A DNA stretch of 64,000 bases from Neocallimastix lanati (nom. inval.) (lineage: Eukaryota > Neocallimastigomycota > Neocallimastigomycetes > Neocallimastigales > Neocallimastigaceae): assembly GCA_016946835.1 (NCBI GenBank), contig JACVTC010000050.1:181001-245000 (forward strand), read 5' to 3'. The notes beneath the pieces were generated by a model. The model made no database searches. It was given only the letters and a program-made list of their open reading frames with translations, and was not told the origin of the DNA. The stretch's first letter is position 1; each line of letters starts with the position of its first letter. Below are positions 19,381 to 32,767 of the stretch, in pieces. Both the position numbers and the translations under genes were made by a program.

Positions 19381-20040
19381 ATTCAATCTGTACTTTATAT
19401 TCATATTCTACTATTTATTTTATTTTATTTTATCTTATTCAATCTGTACTTTATATTCATATTCTACTATTTATTTTATTTTATTTTATTTTATTCAATC
19501 TGTACTTTATATTCATATTCTACTATTTATTTTATTTTATTTTATTTTATTGTATTCAATCTGCACTTTATATTCATATTCTACTATTTATTTTATTTTA
19601 TTTTATCTTATTCAATCTGTACTTTATATTCATATTCTACTATTTATTTTATTTTATTTTATTTTATTCAATCTGTACTTTATATTCATATTCTACTATT
19701 TATTTTATTTTATTTTATTTTATTGTATTCAATCTGTACTTTATATTCATATTCTACTATTTATTTTATTTTATTTTATTTTATTGTATTCAATCTGTAC
19801 TTTATATTCATATTCTACTATTTATTTTATTTTATTTTATTTTATTCAATCTGTACTTTATATTCATATTCTACTATTTATTTTATTTTATTTTATTTTA
19901 TTCAATCTGTACTTTATATTCATATTCTACTATTTATTTTATTTTATTTTATTTTATTCAATCTGTACTTTATATTCATATTCTGCTATTTATTTTATTT
20001 TATTTTATTTTATTTAATTTTATTTTATTTTATTTAATTT
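19381..20040. repeat. Minisatellite, 56/61-bp units, 11 copies, higher-order pattern
   Basis: Each unit begins CAATCTGTACTTTATATTC and ends in a TTTTA run. Starts of the CAATCTG block are at 19384, 19440, 19496, 19557, 19613, 19669, 19730, 19791, 19847, 19903 and 19959. Unit lengths are therefore 56, 56, 61, 56, 56, 61, 61, 56, 56, 56. The first six also alternate the junctions TCTTATT, TTTTATT and TTGTATT twice in the same order, forming a 173-bp higher-order repeat. Related arrays lie at 33730-33955 and, degenerate, at 22611-22695. The long open frame across it is a by-product of a stop-poor repeat. Confidence 0.95.
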
Positions 20041-20080
20041 TATTTTATTTTATATACTTTTACTTATATTTTTAAATTCT

Positions 20081-20214
<134 letters not shown>

Positions 20215-20322
20215 TACAATAATTAAAAAACTAATTTTTCAAAATTAATATTAAGAGTAATATTGGATAATTAATATAATAATTTTAATTATATAATTAA
20301 AAAATATTTACAAAAGTATATA

Positions 20323-21723
20323 ATGGAAGAAAATCTAATTAATGATGTAAAGGAGTCTAACAAAGGAAAAGAGCAAATTATTAATAAAAAATATAAATTT
20401 AATTTTTCATATATAAGAAAAGATAATTCCAAAGTTTATAAATGTACCAAATATAAAAAAATAAATAAATGTAAATATTTTATTATTTTAAATGATAAGA
20501 AAGAAATCTTAAAATATGATAGTTCACATAATCATCCTGAAAAAGAATACGATGTATCTCTATCTATAATGAAACATTAAATTAAAGATGGAATTGAAAA
20601 AAGTTTCCTTTTGGTATAAAAATAAAACCCCTATATAATAAATTTTCTAAAGAAATGGGTTTTATATATCCAGAATATAATTCAATTAAATCCCAAATAT
20701 CAAGAAATTTAAATAAAAAACTACCATCCAATGTAACAACGTTTGCTGAAATTAATAATGAATCTGAATATTATAAAACAAAGCGAGGTGAAAATTTTAT
20801 GATATTCAAAAATACTAATTTAATAATTTTTCAATCCCCTTTTCAAGTAAAATTATTTAGGGAATATAATGATGATATATTTGTTGATGGTACATTTTTT
20901 ATTGCCCCTAAATTTAGTTATCAAATATTTATTACAAGAACTTATTCTAAAAAATTAATTAGTTTTTACTACACTACTTCTTTTGCAATATTAAAAAAAA
21001 AAGAACAAGAAACATATAAAATATTATTTGAAAAATTAAAAAAAAATGCTAATACATGTAACAATAATATTATAATTGAACCAAAAAATTTGCATTGTGA
21101 TTTTGAAAGGGATATATCTAAAGCGGCAAAAACAAATTTTTCATTTGGCATTATAAAAAACACTAGAAATTAAAAAAATATATTATGCTATAATGAAGTA
21201 AAAAATGATAATAATATATTTATTTATTATAAAGCTATTTCAAATTTACCATTTATAAATCTTGAATACATATTTGATATTTATGTTATAATTAAAATTA
21301 AATCCATTAAAAATAATTATTGTCAATTTTTAAAATTTTTAGAATATTTTTATAAAACATATTTAGTTGGTTATGATATGAAAATATAGAATTATTATAA
21401 TAATATGGAACATATAACAAGCAATGACTCAGAATCACTCAATAATTATTTAAATAATTTATTTCCAACAAAATCATCTTTTTATGAATTAATAGATAAA
21501 TTAAATGAACTTGAACATTTATCATATTATGATTATCAAAGAAAAATAAGAAGAATTTGGAAAATAAAAAAAAAAAAGAGCAATAAATAAAGCTAATGAA
21601 ATCAATGAATTAATTGAACGCTACAAAAATATTGAAGCCAAGTTAATTGATGCTAAATGTGATAGAAATAATATTATTAATTTGTGGTTTGATTGTTTAA
21701 CTGATTTAAATAATATTATATAA
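20323..21723 (+). pseudogene. Broken FLYWCH-zinc-finger MULE-type transposase
   Basis: Relict of a Mutator-like DNA transposon. The first open segment (20323-20580) is a FLYWCH-type finger with CTKYKKINKCKYFI and a final HNH in DSSHNHPEK. The next (20655-21173) has the MULE transposase core: FVDGTFFIAPKFSYQIFITR carries the first catalytic Asp, and LHCDFERDISKAAKTNF the second acidic block. A third piece (21405-21590) has MEHITSNDSESLNNYLNNLF, the usual end of the core. Segments are separated by stops (TAA at 20578-20580 and several at 20615-20640, then TAA at 21171-21173 and TAG at 21387-21389), and one shift occurs in the A run near 21570. A homologous N-terminal relict lies at 38091-38485. 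I could not define terminal inverted repeats. Minisatellite sequence flanks it on both sides. Confidence 0.85.
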
Positions 21724-22610
21724 TTGATACTTTATAATAGATAATTAAGAAATGAGGAATAACCAAACGAAATAATTAGAATTCTGTCATTCAAAAATTT
21801 AATTTATAAAACTTATTAAATTTATACAGTTTAAATAAATATTCAAATACGTCTGTATAATTAATAATTTTATAATTATAATTATTATCTTTTTTTAATA
21901 ACATTTAAATAAAAGATAAATTATTAATAACATTTATATTTTTATATAATTTATTAATAATATTTAAATAAAAAAAGTAAAATCATAAAATCTAACCATT
22001 ATATGATTTATTTAATTATTCACTTAATTAATTTAGAAATTGTAGTAACAAAATAATACAATATAATAATATTATGTAGCATAATAGGACTAAAGCCACA
22101 TATTTTATATATCACGTGAAAATTGTCTAATTCAACCTCCCCATATTTATATAGTGTTTAAGTATTTCCTTAAATAATAATTATTAATATTTATTATAAT
22201 ACTTCTATATAAAAATTCATTAAATAGTTTATTTTAATTACAAGAACAAATAATTAAATAGCTAATTATAACTAAATAACATAAAAATAAAACATTTCTC
22301 TGAATTAAGAGAAATATTTATAAGAAAGTTGTTAGATAGTTTTAAATGTGTAGTCAAGTATAATTATTTTACTTTGATAAATACATGTAATCATAATAAT
22401 AAAATTAAATATATAAATAAATAATACTTTAATAAATTTAATAAATAAATCAAAAATAGTCCCTCGAACTTTAGTTATATATCAATATGATGTTGGAATT
22501 AATATATATCATAGTTAAGTGTCCAATGTAATACGAATTAAAGTTATATTGAATAGAAAATATAATAATTCTGTTAAAAATAATTACAGATTCTTATATT
22601 ATTTTATTAA

Positions 22611-22695
22611 ATCTGTACTTTATATTTAAATTTCTACTCTTTGTTTTATTTTATTTAATCTATACTTTATATTCAAATTTCTACCATTTGTTTTA
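22611..22695. repeat. Degenerate units of the CAATCTGTACTTTATATTC minisatellite
   Basis: Two diverged units read AAATCTGTACTTTATATTTA and TAATCTATACTTTATATTCA, each followed by AAATTTCTAC and TTTGTTTTA. Same orientation as the main array at 19381-20040. Together they bracket the FLYWCH/MULE relict. Confidence 0.8.
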
Positions 22696-23081
22696 TTATA
22701 TTATATTATATTATATTATATTATATTATATTGTATTATGTTATATTATAATCATTAAATATAAATAAATTTATTTGAAAATATATTATTATAATAAATC
22801 TATTCCACTTTAAAATCAAACTTTAAATAATAATTATTATTTATAATATAATTGATTTATATTTTTTTCCACTTCATTAGAAAATTTTAATTTTCATTTC
22901 AGGGTATAATAATTTTGTTATTATAAAATATAAAAATTTGAACTGTGAGAAATGTACTAAAACATTTTTCATTAAAATCTTTTTGTATTTCAATGACAGT
23001 TCCAATATCAATAGATTATTATTTCATGAAATATAAATAAATATTTTCTATAATAAATGAAAAATAAATGATTAGAAATAA

Positions 23082-23184
<103 letters not shown>

Positions 23185-23286
23185 TAATAAATATAATACA
23201 ATGAAAAAATAAAATAAGATAAAGAATAAAAGAAAATAAAATATATTAAAATTTTTTCTTTATATGTAATAATAATAATATTATGA

Positions 23287-23397
<111 letters not shown>

Positions 23398-23828
23398 TAT
23401 ATAAAAATAATAAAAATAATAAAAATAATAAAAATAATTGAACAATTTTTGAAAATAATTCAAAAGAAAAATCTTACATATTATTTATAATTAAAATTTT
23501 TATTAGTAATTAATAATAAATTAAATAAATTTAAATTACTATAAAATCAAATTAATATAAATTTAAAAATAGTACATTAATTATATAATTAAATTATATT
23601 TATGTAAATAATTCTAGTAATATATGCAATGTTAATTCAAAAATATTTTTATATTTATATATTAAAATGTAAAATAAAGATGTTTTTTCTCTATCATTTA
23701 AAATTAAATTTCCTTTAGAAATATGATTTTTTGATGTTAAATACTAATCTAATAATAAAAGCATTATTTATATTATAAAAGAAATATAATAATTATTATT
23801 TAATTAATTATTATATGAAACTAATAAA

Positions 23829-26800
23829 ATGGATATTAATAATTATGATTATAAACATAATGAAGAAAAGAAACCAAATAAAGAGTTACGTCATGTTATT
23901 AGAAAAGAACCAAACTTAAATAATTTAAGAATAAATGATGAGTATAAGAAAGGAAAAGATGAGTGTACAAATGAATTAGAAAGTGAGAACTCATTCAAAA
24001 ATTCAATAACGGCATTTGATTCATTAAAAAATTATCGAAAACCAGTTAGTCAGGGAAATAGTAGAAATAATATAAGAATATATAATAGAAATAATCATGA
24101 AATTAATAATTGTAATAAAATTTCTTACAGTAATAATAACTATGAAAATAGAAATATACATCCATGTAAAAGTGATAACAGTATTAGAAATGATTTAAAT
24201 GATGAAGATGAGGATGAAGAAGATTTAGAGGATATTAAAAATTCTAATTATACAATGAATGACTATGAATCAGAAAAAAGCAGTATTAATAATACAGATG
24301 GAATAAAAGTTGAAAGAGTAAATGTAACACCAAGGAATGAAGTTAATAAAAGTAATGGAGATACTGAACCATTTAATGAACTATTTATTAATAAGAGTTA
24401 TATTTTGAAAAAATTTGATAAAATGATGGTATTCAGGACACTATTATTAAATAATAAATAAAACTCTATTTTAATAAATAATAATTAATTGATTGACGTA
24501 TATATTTTATCATTATAATAATAATAGGATGATTTGGGACTTACAACTGAAGGAAGAGTAACATTAATGAATTTGCCATTAGAAAAAAAATGGGAAATTT
24601 TTAAATTGCAAAAAGTAATGATAATTTATTATATGTGAAAAAATAATATTTATAGAAAAATTAAATGATTAAATATTATATTCAAAAATAAAAAAAAAAT
24701 AACGAAAAAATAATAGGATAAAATGAATAATGAATATTCTAATCCAAATATTTGTCCTAATTCAAATGATAATTCACCAAAACACTTTATTAATTTATTA
24801 AAGAAAAAAACCATAAATACGAAAATGTTAACTAAATTAAGATTTATGATTTCAGATGATTCTTCAAAGTAATATTATTTAATATAAATTATATATAAAT
24901 TATATACAATTATATATATTATATATAATATATATATATTATTATTTAACAAATAAATTTTTTTTTTTCAACAAATTATATTTTAAGTTGGTTGACAAAT
25001 TTCATAAAATATGGAGGTTATTACTATTTAAATAAAAATATAATGGATAATGTTATGAAAGATTCAAAGTAATATAACTTAAGGTTTTTTTATACTATAA
25101 ACAAAAAATAAAATTTAACAAATTAAAATTTTTTTCTATAAATTTTTTCAAAACTATTATATTATTTTATATATATTAAATTTTTAAATTACAGAACAAA
25201 TAAAGATTGGGATATTCATGAGCATTTAATTAGATGTATTCGTGTATTTTTCCACAGTAGGGTAAATTTATTATAAATTTATACTTTATTGTTATTTAAA
25301 ATATTAAATTTTATTTTCAAAAAAAAAAAATAATAAAATAATTACTTGTTATTTATATAAAAATATAATTAAGATCGGTTTAGAAACACTTTATTCAGAT
25401 CCAACACCTTTACTATTATTAACCTTGTCTCTTTTTTATCATCAATTAGTACATATTAACAGAGATATTTATTCGGATACAAATTATGTTCAATCTATAT
25501 TTTTATCGTCACCGTCAGTATTACCAATTACAAATAGAGCATTAATATTAGATATGCTTTCTTATTTAACAAAAATTGAAACACCACTTGGATGGAATAT
25601 GGTAATCGATTCGTTACATTGGGTATCACTTGGTAATGGTGATAAGGAATCATATATTGAGGATATAAATAATAGACTTATGGTTTCGAAAGAAAAACTA
25701 AAACAAACAATCAATATAAAAAATAATTTAAGAAAAAAAAAAACATTAAAATCATTAACGGTTTCTTCTTTAACTAATATTCATAAAAATTTTTTAAAAC
25801 AACCATCATTTTTATCTTCATTAAGTATTTCTCAAAAAGCAAAGTCTTTACGAAGTGAAAGCAATATTAAAAATAAATGTAAAAATTTATCTGATCCAAT
25901 TAATAATAATTCAAATAATTTTGATATTACTTTTTCAGATTTATTTAGTACTGAATTTTCATATCATCTGGCATTCTCATTACTACAAGAAGAATATCAA
26001 TTGCAAGGCTATTCTGAATATCAAGATCTTAATATTTCACATCAAAAAATAAATACCCAAAATTCAAATTCTAATATAACATCATATGGTCATGAATTGA
26101 ATTCAACTTCGTCATTTGATTTAAATTCAAACAACTCAAATATAAATGATGAATCTCAAAGAAAGCATGATCAAGCTTTGACTTTTCCAAGAAATAGAAA
26201 GATTTCCAGTAGTTATTTACATAGTACTAATGAAAACAATTTAATGGACATTACATCTACTGCATTATCTGTTCCAAATTTAAAAGTCATTGAAAATAAA
26301 ATACAAACATCAAAAGAAAATTACTTCCATACAGAAGGTGATTTATCATACAATAATGTTAATAATAATGATACTGATTTAAGAAATAGTTTTACATCAA
26401 ATACAATGAGTAGTCTTTTGAGTGAATCGACAATCGCAAATAACTCTATTAATTATTTAAGCAATTCTTTAAGCAATTCTCCAACATTGAATGATAACGA
26501 AGCAGAATTAAAAAAATATAGTATGAAAAATCAACATAATATTAAAAAAGTTCAAGTTAATACTTCATTACTAAATAAACCTACAACAGCAATTCCAAGA
26601 TTTTGTCCTTTTACATTTTGGATGAAAGATTTAGAAGATTGTGCTAAAGAATATAATCAATTATTTTTAGGTAACAATTTATCTTCTAAAATTATTTATA
26701 ATACTATTGCTAATAAAACGTACCGTTGGGCACCAATGATATCAGCACCAAAAGAAACAGTAGATCAAGAACAAGCAATTAACTATATTGTAATTATTTT

Positions 26801-27655
26801 TTGTTATTAATATTTATTTGTTTCGGTTTTATACTTAAAATAATTAATCATATATTATATTTTTGATAATTTTAATAAAAGTGTGAAAATTTGAATTTAA
26901 TGATCAGTATAATTAATAATGTTCCAGAGGAAACAGCTCAAAACCGACTAGCAATTATTAAATGCTTCAAATTATGTAAAATTGATAAAATTTTTCAAGT
27001 AAATAATTAATAAAAATTTATTAATCATTAAATTATTAGATTATAATATTCATTTAAAAAAAATAATATTAAAATTTATAAATTTATATAAATATATTAT
27101 TCACTTTTTCATAAACAAGAAATTAAGTCAATCTAAAAATTCAAATATTCTTACTTTAATTAACCAATGTATACAAAAAGATTTATCAAAAAATCTTGAA
27201 GAATTTTCTCTATCTATTTTTCAACATAAGGATTATTGTAGTATATATGGTTCTACCAAATCTATTCAAAAAAATAAAGAATGCATAGGAGTAAAGAATA
27301 TTTCACGAAAAATTCTGCAAAAGAGGAAAAAACATACTAGTATGAATAATATTATCGATAATTTGAGTCAGGATATTAATAAAAATTGTATGAAATGAAT
27401 ATCATTTATTAATAACTTAAATTTATTTAATTATTTATTTATAAAATTAATGACTACTAATTATGTTCAATAACATTTATTAGATAATAATGGAAGTAGT
27501 AAAATATATAATCAGGAATCATATAATAATATAGATGATAGAAAAAGTAACATTTTTTCATATGAAAATTACATAAATATAGGTAAAAATCAATTATAGA
27601 AATACAAATATTAATATTAAGATCAATCCTATTTAAAGATTTTAACTATACTTTA

Positions 27656-27747
<92 letters not shown>

Positions 27748-27757
27748 TAATAATAAT

Positions 27758-27799
<42 letters not shown>

Positions 27800-28063
27800 T
27801 AAATAATTAATAATAATAGCAATAATAATATTTAATAATAACAATAATATTAATATTAAATAATAGATAAAGAAAAACAATTAAACTATGAAAATGAAGA
27901 AAAAAAATCACTTGAAAAAATTGCCCTATCATTTAATTCTTTAAATATAGCAGATAGTAGTGAAACAGTTAATAATGACACATTATCAAGTAATAAGCAT
28001 TTATCCGTAGCTCATAAGAGTCAAGTTATTGGAAGGTCATTTGCTAAAAAAATAATGAATTAA
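23829..28063 (+). CDS. GBD/FH3-domain protein (formin N-terminus without FH1/FH2)
   Basis: Ten exons: 23829-24428, 24528-24614, 24717-24868, 24988-25068, 25195-25261, 25374-26789, 26882-26998, 27120-27387, 27484-27582 and 27867-28063, giving 1,027 residues. Residues 1-195 are polar and Asn-rich. At about 195-235 comes LTTEGRVTLMNLPLEKKWEI, the hallmark of a diaphanous-type Rho GTPase-binding domain. An FH3 armadillo region follows: SKWLTNFIKYGGYYYLN, LIRCIRVFFHSRIGLETLYS, LDMLSYLTKIETPLGWNMV, then after a Ser/Asn-rich insert of about 300 residues, INNVPEETAQNRLAIIKCFK. The rest is polar and ends FAKKIMN. No proline-rich FH1 and no FH2 actin-nucleating domain is present, and the stop is clean. 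A role as a Rho-GTPase-binding or cortical scaffold protein is inferred. It converges on SGF29. Confidence 0.85.
27656..27795. repeat. (AAT)n microsatellite in intron 9 of the GBD/FH3 gene
   Basis: About 45 AAT units, with one AAAAAT and one AATTAT variant, inside the intron between exons 9 and 10. The polyisoleucine open frame on the opposite strand is an artefact. Confidence 0.95.
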
Positions 28064-28334
28064 CATAATGATGTCTTTAACTAATGATATATGAATATAT
28101 AATATATATTCCATATTTCTTTATTAATATCTATTTATACTCTATTAATTTATTATCATTATTATTATTATTATTTTTATTTTTTAAATAATTTAAACAA
28201 ATGGAAATATTTAAAAGTTGAATATATTCAATTTAATTTTGTATTGTAAAAGTTTTAATTAATATTAGATATTAATAAGTATATATATAATATATATATA
28301 CTATTTTATAATTAGTTAATAATAAACTATACAT

Positions 28335-28369
<35 letters not shown>

Positions 28370-28612
28370 TCATATAATATAACACGAATCAAAAATTAAA
28401 CTGATTTAATTAAAACATTAATTTATTAATTAGTTAATTGATTATTTATTTATTTATTTATTTATTTATTACTATTCATTATCTTTATCAATAGTTAATA
28501 TTTTAATAGTATAATATACGATGTCAATTATTAAATATATATATACATATATTTAAAAATAAAATGTAAATTCCAATAGTAAATACATTTAAATTATTTA
28601 TTCATTTAAATT
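28064..28612. other. Convergent spacer between the GBD/FH3 gene and SGF29
   Basis: Contains an AAT run (28337-28370) and a TTTA run (28444-28470). The 3' untranslated regions of both genes lie here. Nothing else is seen. Confidence 0.65.
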
Positions 28613-30486
28613 TCATTTATCTTCCTTTAATTTCATTTTTGGTGGCATATCTAATACACGATTCTCTGGAACCTCACGTTCAGCTTCATCATCATCTTCA
28701 AATTGAACAATATATGCAGGTTTTCCATCTGAGGAATTTTTATTCTATAAATATAAATAAAATAATAATTTATCATCAATACATAAAAGTTTACATATAT
28801 ATAATTCAATATTAGGCTTTACTTCATTAGGGGTTTTTATAACTGTAGCTTTATAAAAGCAAGAACTGTTTGGGTATAGTGAAAGTACTTCATGACCAAT
28901 AGGAAAGTATGGTCTTTTATTATCTTCATTAGGTATTTCTAAAACGCATTTAACTGGAAAGATATAGTGTCTTTTTTCAAATAAATATACGTATATAAAT
29001 ATATTATAAAATTAATTATAATTCTTTCATACATCTAAGAAATAATAATAATTAATATAATTTACTTTTTTACACCTGGCTTATCTTCATCATCTTCAAT
29101 ATCTTCAACTTCATATCTAAATTTAATAATAGTATAAATATTAAATTATATTTTTAAAAATTTTAATACATTACATTCATACATTTTTTTTTAAAAAAAA
29201 AAAAAAATACTTGTTTTTATCTGGAAAATATTGTATAACCGTAGCCAATAACCAATCTTGACCTGGTGGTTTGACAACTACCTAAATCATATGTATTAAA
29301 GATATTGTTATTATATATATAATTATTATTAATATTATTAAAATAAGTTAACATAAAATAAAATATAATATGTTATTCTTATTATTTATTTTATTATATT
29401 ATATTTTATTTTATGTTTAATTATTTTAATAACAGCAATAATAATAAATAATAAATAACAGAAATAATAGTAATAATAATAATACCAAATTTCCCGGTGA
29501 TAATGGTTTATACTGTTTATTATCATGAGACCTATAATTATTTATTGATATGTAATTTAGTTTTTTCCATTAATAAAAAAAAAATTAATTCATTCATTAA
29601 TTCTAATTTGTAATAAAAATTATTCCTACTTTGATTTAGATGAATTTGCATATTTATCCATCTTACGTTTCTTTTGTGTATGTTCTATACCTTTATTATT
29701 CAAATCTTTAATTTTATTATTAAGAATCTATTATTTGTGTAATAATTTTTAGAAATTTATATTTACCTGTGTCAAATGCATTCTGCAAGGAAATTAATAT
29801 TTCCAAATTAGCCTCAGTTTTATTAATTTCTCTTTATAATAAGAAATATTTTGAGAAATATTTTAACAAAACGTTGTTATTTTTAAATTAGTGTTTAATA
29901 ACTAAATATTTTTATTTTTTATACCTTTGTTCTTTTGTAGCCTTTTCAATTACTCTACTATAGCTTTCAATTAATTTTTTGGCTACTTTCGGACTTAATA
30001 CTTAATAAAATATTAAAATTATTACAACATAAATATATAAATGATATACAAAATATAATTTTACATTATTTTAAATAAAATATGATAATGGTTATATAAT
30101 ATTTCATTAAATAAAATTATTTTTTAAAATTTTAAATACATCTTATTATTATAAATAAAAAAATCAATTTTTTATTTTATTTTTTTTTTTTTTTTTGAAT
30201 TTTTAATATACATAGAATCAAATTTATATATTTTTTTTAAATATATATATTATTAAATTTATTTAATATATAATACTAAATATTTACATTCAGGTTTCAT
30301 AAAAATCCTTTCATGATACTTATTTGTTTTTTTAACCATTGCTTCAACATCTTTATTTAAATTATATAAATTTAAAAGACCTTGACAAACTTGATTCCAC
30401 AGTATTAATTCTTGTGTAATATCTTTAGGAGTTGCTGATGACAAACTGAGATTTCCTGAATGTTCATTTAAATCTTCTCCTGAATA

Positions 30487-30489
<3 letters not shown>
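28613..30489 (-). CDS. SGF29: SAGA-associated factor 29 (SGF29), tandem Tudor H3K4me reader
   Basis: Reads methylated H3K4 for the SAGA histone acetyltransferase complex in the nucleus. On the minus strand about nine exons splice to about 290 residues; the first exon is 30288-30489 and the stop is at 28613-28615. The N-terminal half is helical (LILWNQVCQGLLNLYNLNKD). The C-terminal tandem Tudor is clear: KPPGQDWLLATVIQYFPDKN, KYEVEDIEDDEDKPGVKK, HYIFPVKCVLEIPNE, then FPIGHEVLSLYPNSSCFYKA and YIVQFEDDDEAEREVPENRV. The acidic D/E residues for the H3 N-terminus and the aromatic Tyr/Phe residues of the methyl-lysine cage appear to be kept. It runs in the same direction as APC10 and converges on the GBD/FH3 gene. 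Confidence 0.93.
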
Positions 30490-30528
<39 letters not shown>

Positions 30529-31321
30529 AAATTTTCTATTAATTAATTACTTTAAGTTTTGATGGAATTATTATATTAATATTTCTAGGAAAAATTATTT
30601 TATAATCATAAAATGTATTAAATTTATATTATATTTTATTTTTTATAATAATTGAAGTATAAAAGTAATATTAAAAAATATATTTATATTATTTTTCTTT
30701 CTTTCTTTCTTCCTTTCTTTCTTTCTTTTATATACATATATATAATAAAAATATATATATATATAAAATATTATTTATGTCAAAATAATTTCAAAAAAAA
30801 TATTATACTTTCACTAAAATGAAATAAATTAATTTATAATAAAAATTTTATTAATAAGTTTCTAGTTTCCTAACAGAATGAATTTTTCATTTTATAAAAA
30901 AATCTATTTTTAATTACTATATTAAAGATTCTTATTTATATTAATTAAACTTATTAATTTTTTTACCAATAAAATTTTTGTATCAAAAATTTAATTAAAA
31001 TAATACTATATTTTAGTATTTATAATTTTATAATTTAAAACCAGTTTTTTTCAAATATTTTATTTACAAAATTTTATATTTCAAAATTTCATATTACAAT
31101 TTTTATAAACATAATTTTTTTTTTTTGATATAAATATTTTTATATAAAAAATAACTTTTAAAATAATAATAATAATAAAACTTGATTTTTAAATACAAAA
31201 CAAAATTATATAAATTTTATGCATTTCCTTTTTTTTTTTTTTTTTTTTTTTAATAAAGATTATATTTATTTAATAAATTTCATTGAATTTTTATCTTGTT
31301 TTATAAATTCTAATTTCTGTA
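30490..31321. other. Intergenic spacer between APC10 and SGF29
   Basis: Begins with a T run (30490-30522) immediately before the SGF29 start, so the SGF29 leader on the minus strand is poly(A)-like. A TTTC repeat lies at 30695-30729. No coding sequence is seen. Confidence 0.65.
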
Positions 31322-32467
31322 CTACAATATTGTTGAATACATTTCAAATTCAAGACTAGAAAATGGCAATAAATCTTTGTCATGATATAAAGGCCTGAAA
31401 TTTTATTCAAGCAAAAAATATTAAAGAAAATAATTAAATTAATTTTCTTATATATTCATTTAAATTATAAATTTACTTTATAAAATATTACTCTCTTTCT
31501 GTATAGATTTTAACTTGTCTAACATGTGTGTCTTTTCCATTTTGATGATTTGAAATTATAGCAATTTGTATTAAATGTGTTCGAAGTGGCCTTTTTTAAT
31601 TTTTAAATATATATATATATATATTTATAAATTAATATAACTAAATATTAAATATTATTTATAATTATAATTATAAAAATATTTTTTTAAAATTACTTGT
31701 TATTATCATATAATTTTATATATAACCATCCTTGAGGCTCTTCTAAATCAAATAATTGTAATTCTTGTAGATCTTGAAAACTTGTACCTGCTCTTAATGA
31801 TATTTTATTTGGGGTATACGATTCATCTTGTTTATAATCTAATAATAATGCTATATGCTTAAAATGATATAATATTATTCAATGAAACATTTAATAAATT
31901 ATTATATCAATACAATAACATTTTTATTTATTATAGAAAATTAAAAACGGAAATAATAAATAATACACTAATATTCATTTTTCTATTGTATTGAATGTTG
32001 ATTAAATGAGGCTGTGGTCCATCTGATCTTTTATTTTAATTTAATGAATTAAAAATTTATGAAAAATAACTTATTAAAATGAAATTTACAATTATTACTA
32101 ATTATATTAATTATTAATTTATCGTTATCAATATTATTATTTAGTAATTTAAATATTATTAACATTTAATTATTAATTTATGTAAATTTACTGCCAATAT
32201 GTATCACCATTATCATCACGTAATTGCTCAATTCCATATCCAATTTTATATGTTGAAAGTGACCATGTCGCCAATGACCCTACTTCTCTTAAATTTTTGT
32301 TACCTTTAATTTTAAAAATATATAATAAATAATAAATATATATACTAAAAAAACTTACAATTATTATAAAAAATAATCTTTTATTATTTTAATTTTAGTT
32401 TTTATAATTTTAAATTGAAAAATTTTGTACTTTCAAATTCAATGGCATCAATAACATCTATATCCAT
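31322..32467 (-). CDS. DOC1: Anaphase-promoting complex subunit 10 (APC10/DOC1)
   Basis: The DOC-domain subunit of the APC/C ubiquitin ligase; it helps form the D-box receptor with the coactivator and raises processivity. On the minus strand about six exons splice to about 180 residues; exon 1 is 32431-32467 and the stop TAG is at 31322-31324. The DOC jelly roll is unmistakable: [86 protein letters not shown] and [14 protein letters not shown]. The tail reads FEMYSTIL, where animal and yeast proteins usually end in Ile-Arg, the dipeptide that docks on the APC3/Cdc27 TPR. Here the last residue is Leu. It points away from the DDI1 side and lies head-to-tail with SGF29. Confidence 0.95.
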
Positions 32468-32767
32468 TTTAAAATTATTTTTAATATTGAAATAATATTA
32501 ATAATTTTTCAAAAATTATTATAATTGATAATAAAATATCTAAATATTTAAAAAGATTGTGTAACAGAAACCATTTTATATTTTTATGAATAATACATTT
32601 AAAATTATTTTAAAATTTTTTAAAAAAAGTATTATTATATATTAATGAATAAATATTACCAATCAATGTAGAACTTAAATATATTGAGAATTATTTTAAT
32701 ATTTTTAAACATTTACATTTTTTTTTTTAATAACTATATTATATATTTTGTAATTAAATAATTGGAA
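32468..32767. other. APC10 upstream region
   Basis: AT-rich DNA with no coding sequence; presumably the APC10 promoter on the minus strand. No motif stands out. Confidence 0.55.

Noticed and set aside
19550-20037. Long overlapping Tyr/Phe/Leu-rich open frames across 19550-20037
   Set aside because: They lie wholly inside the CAATCTG minisatellite, whose unit is poor in stops in two frames. Composition follows the repeat, not a protein.
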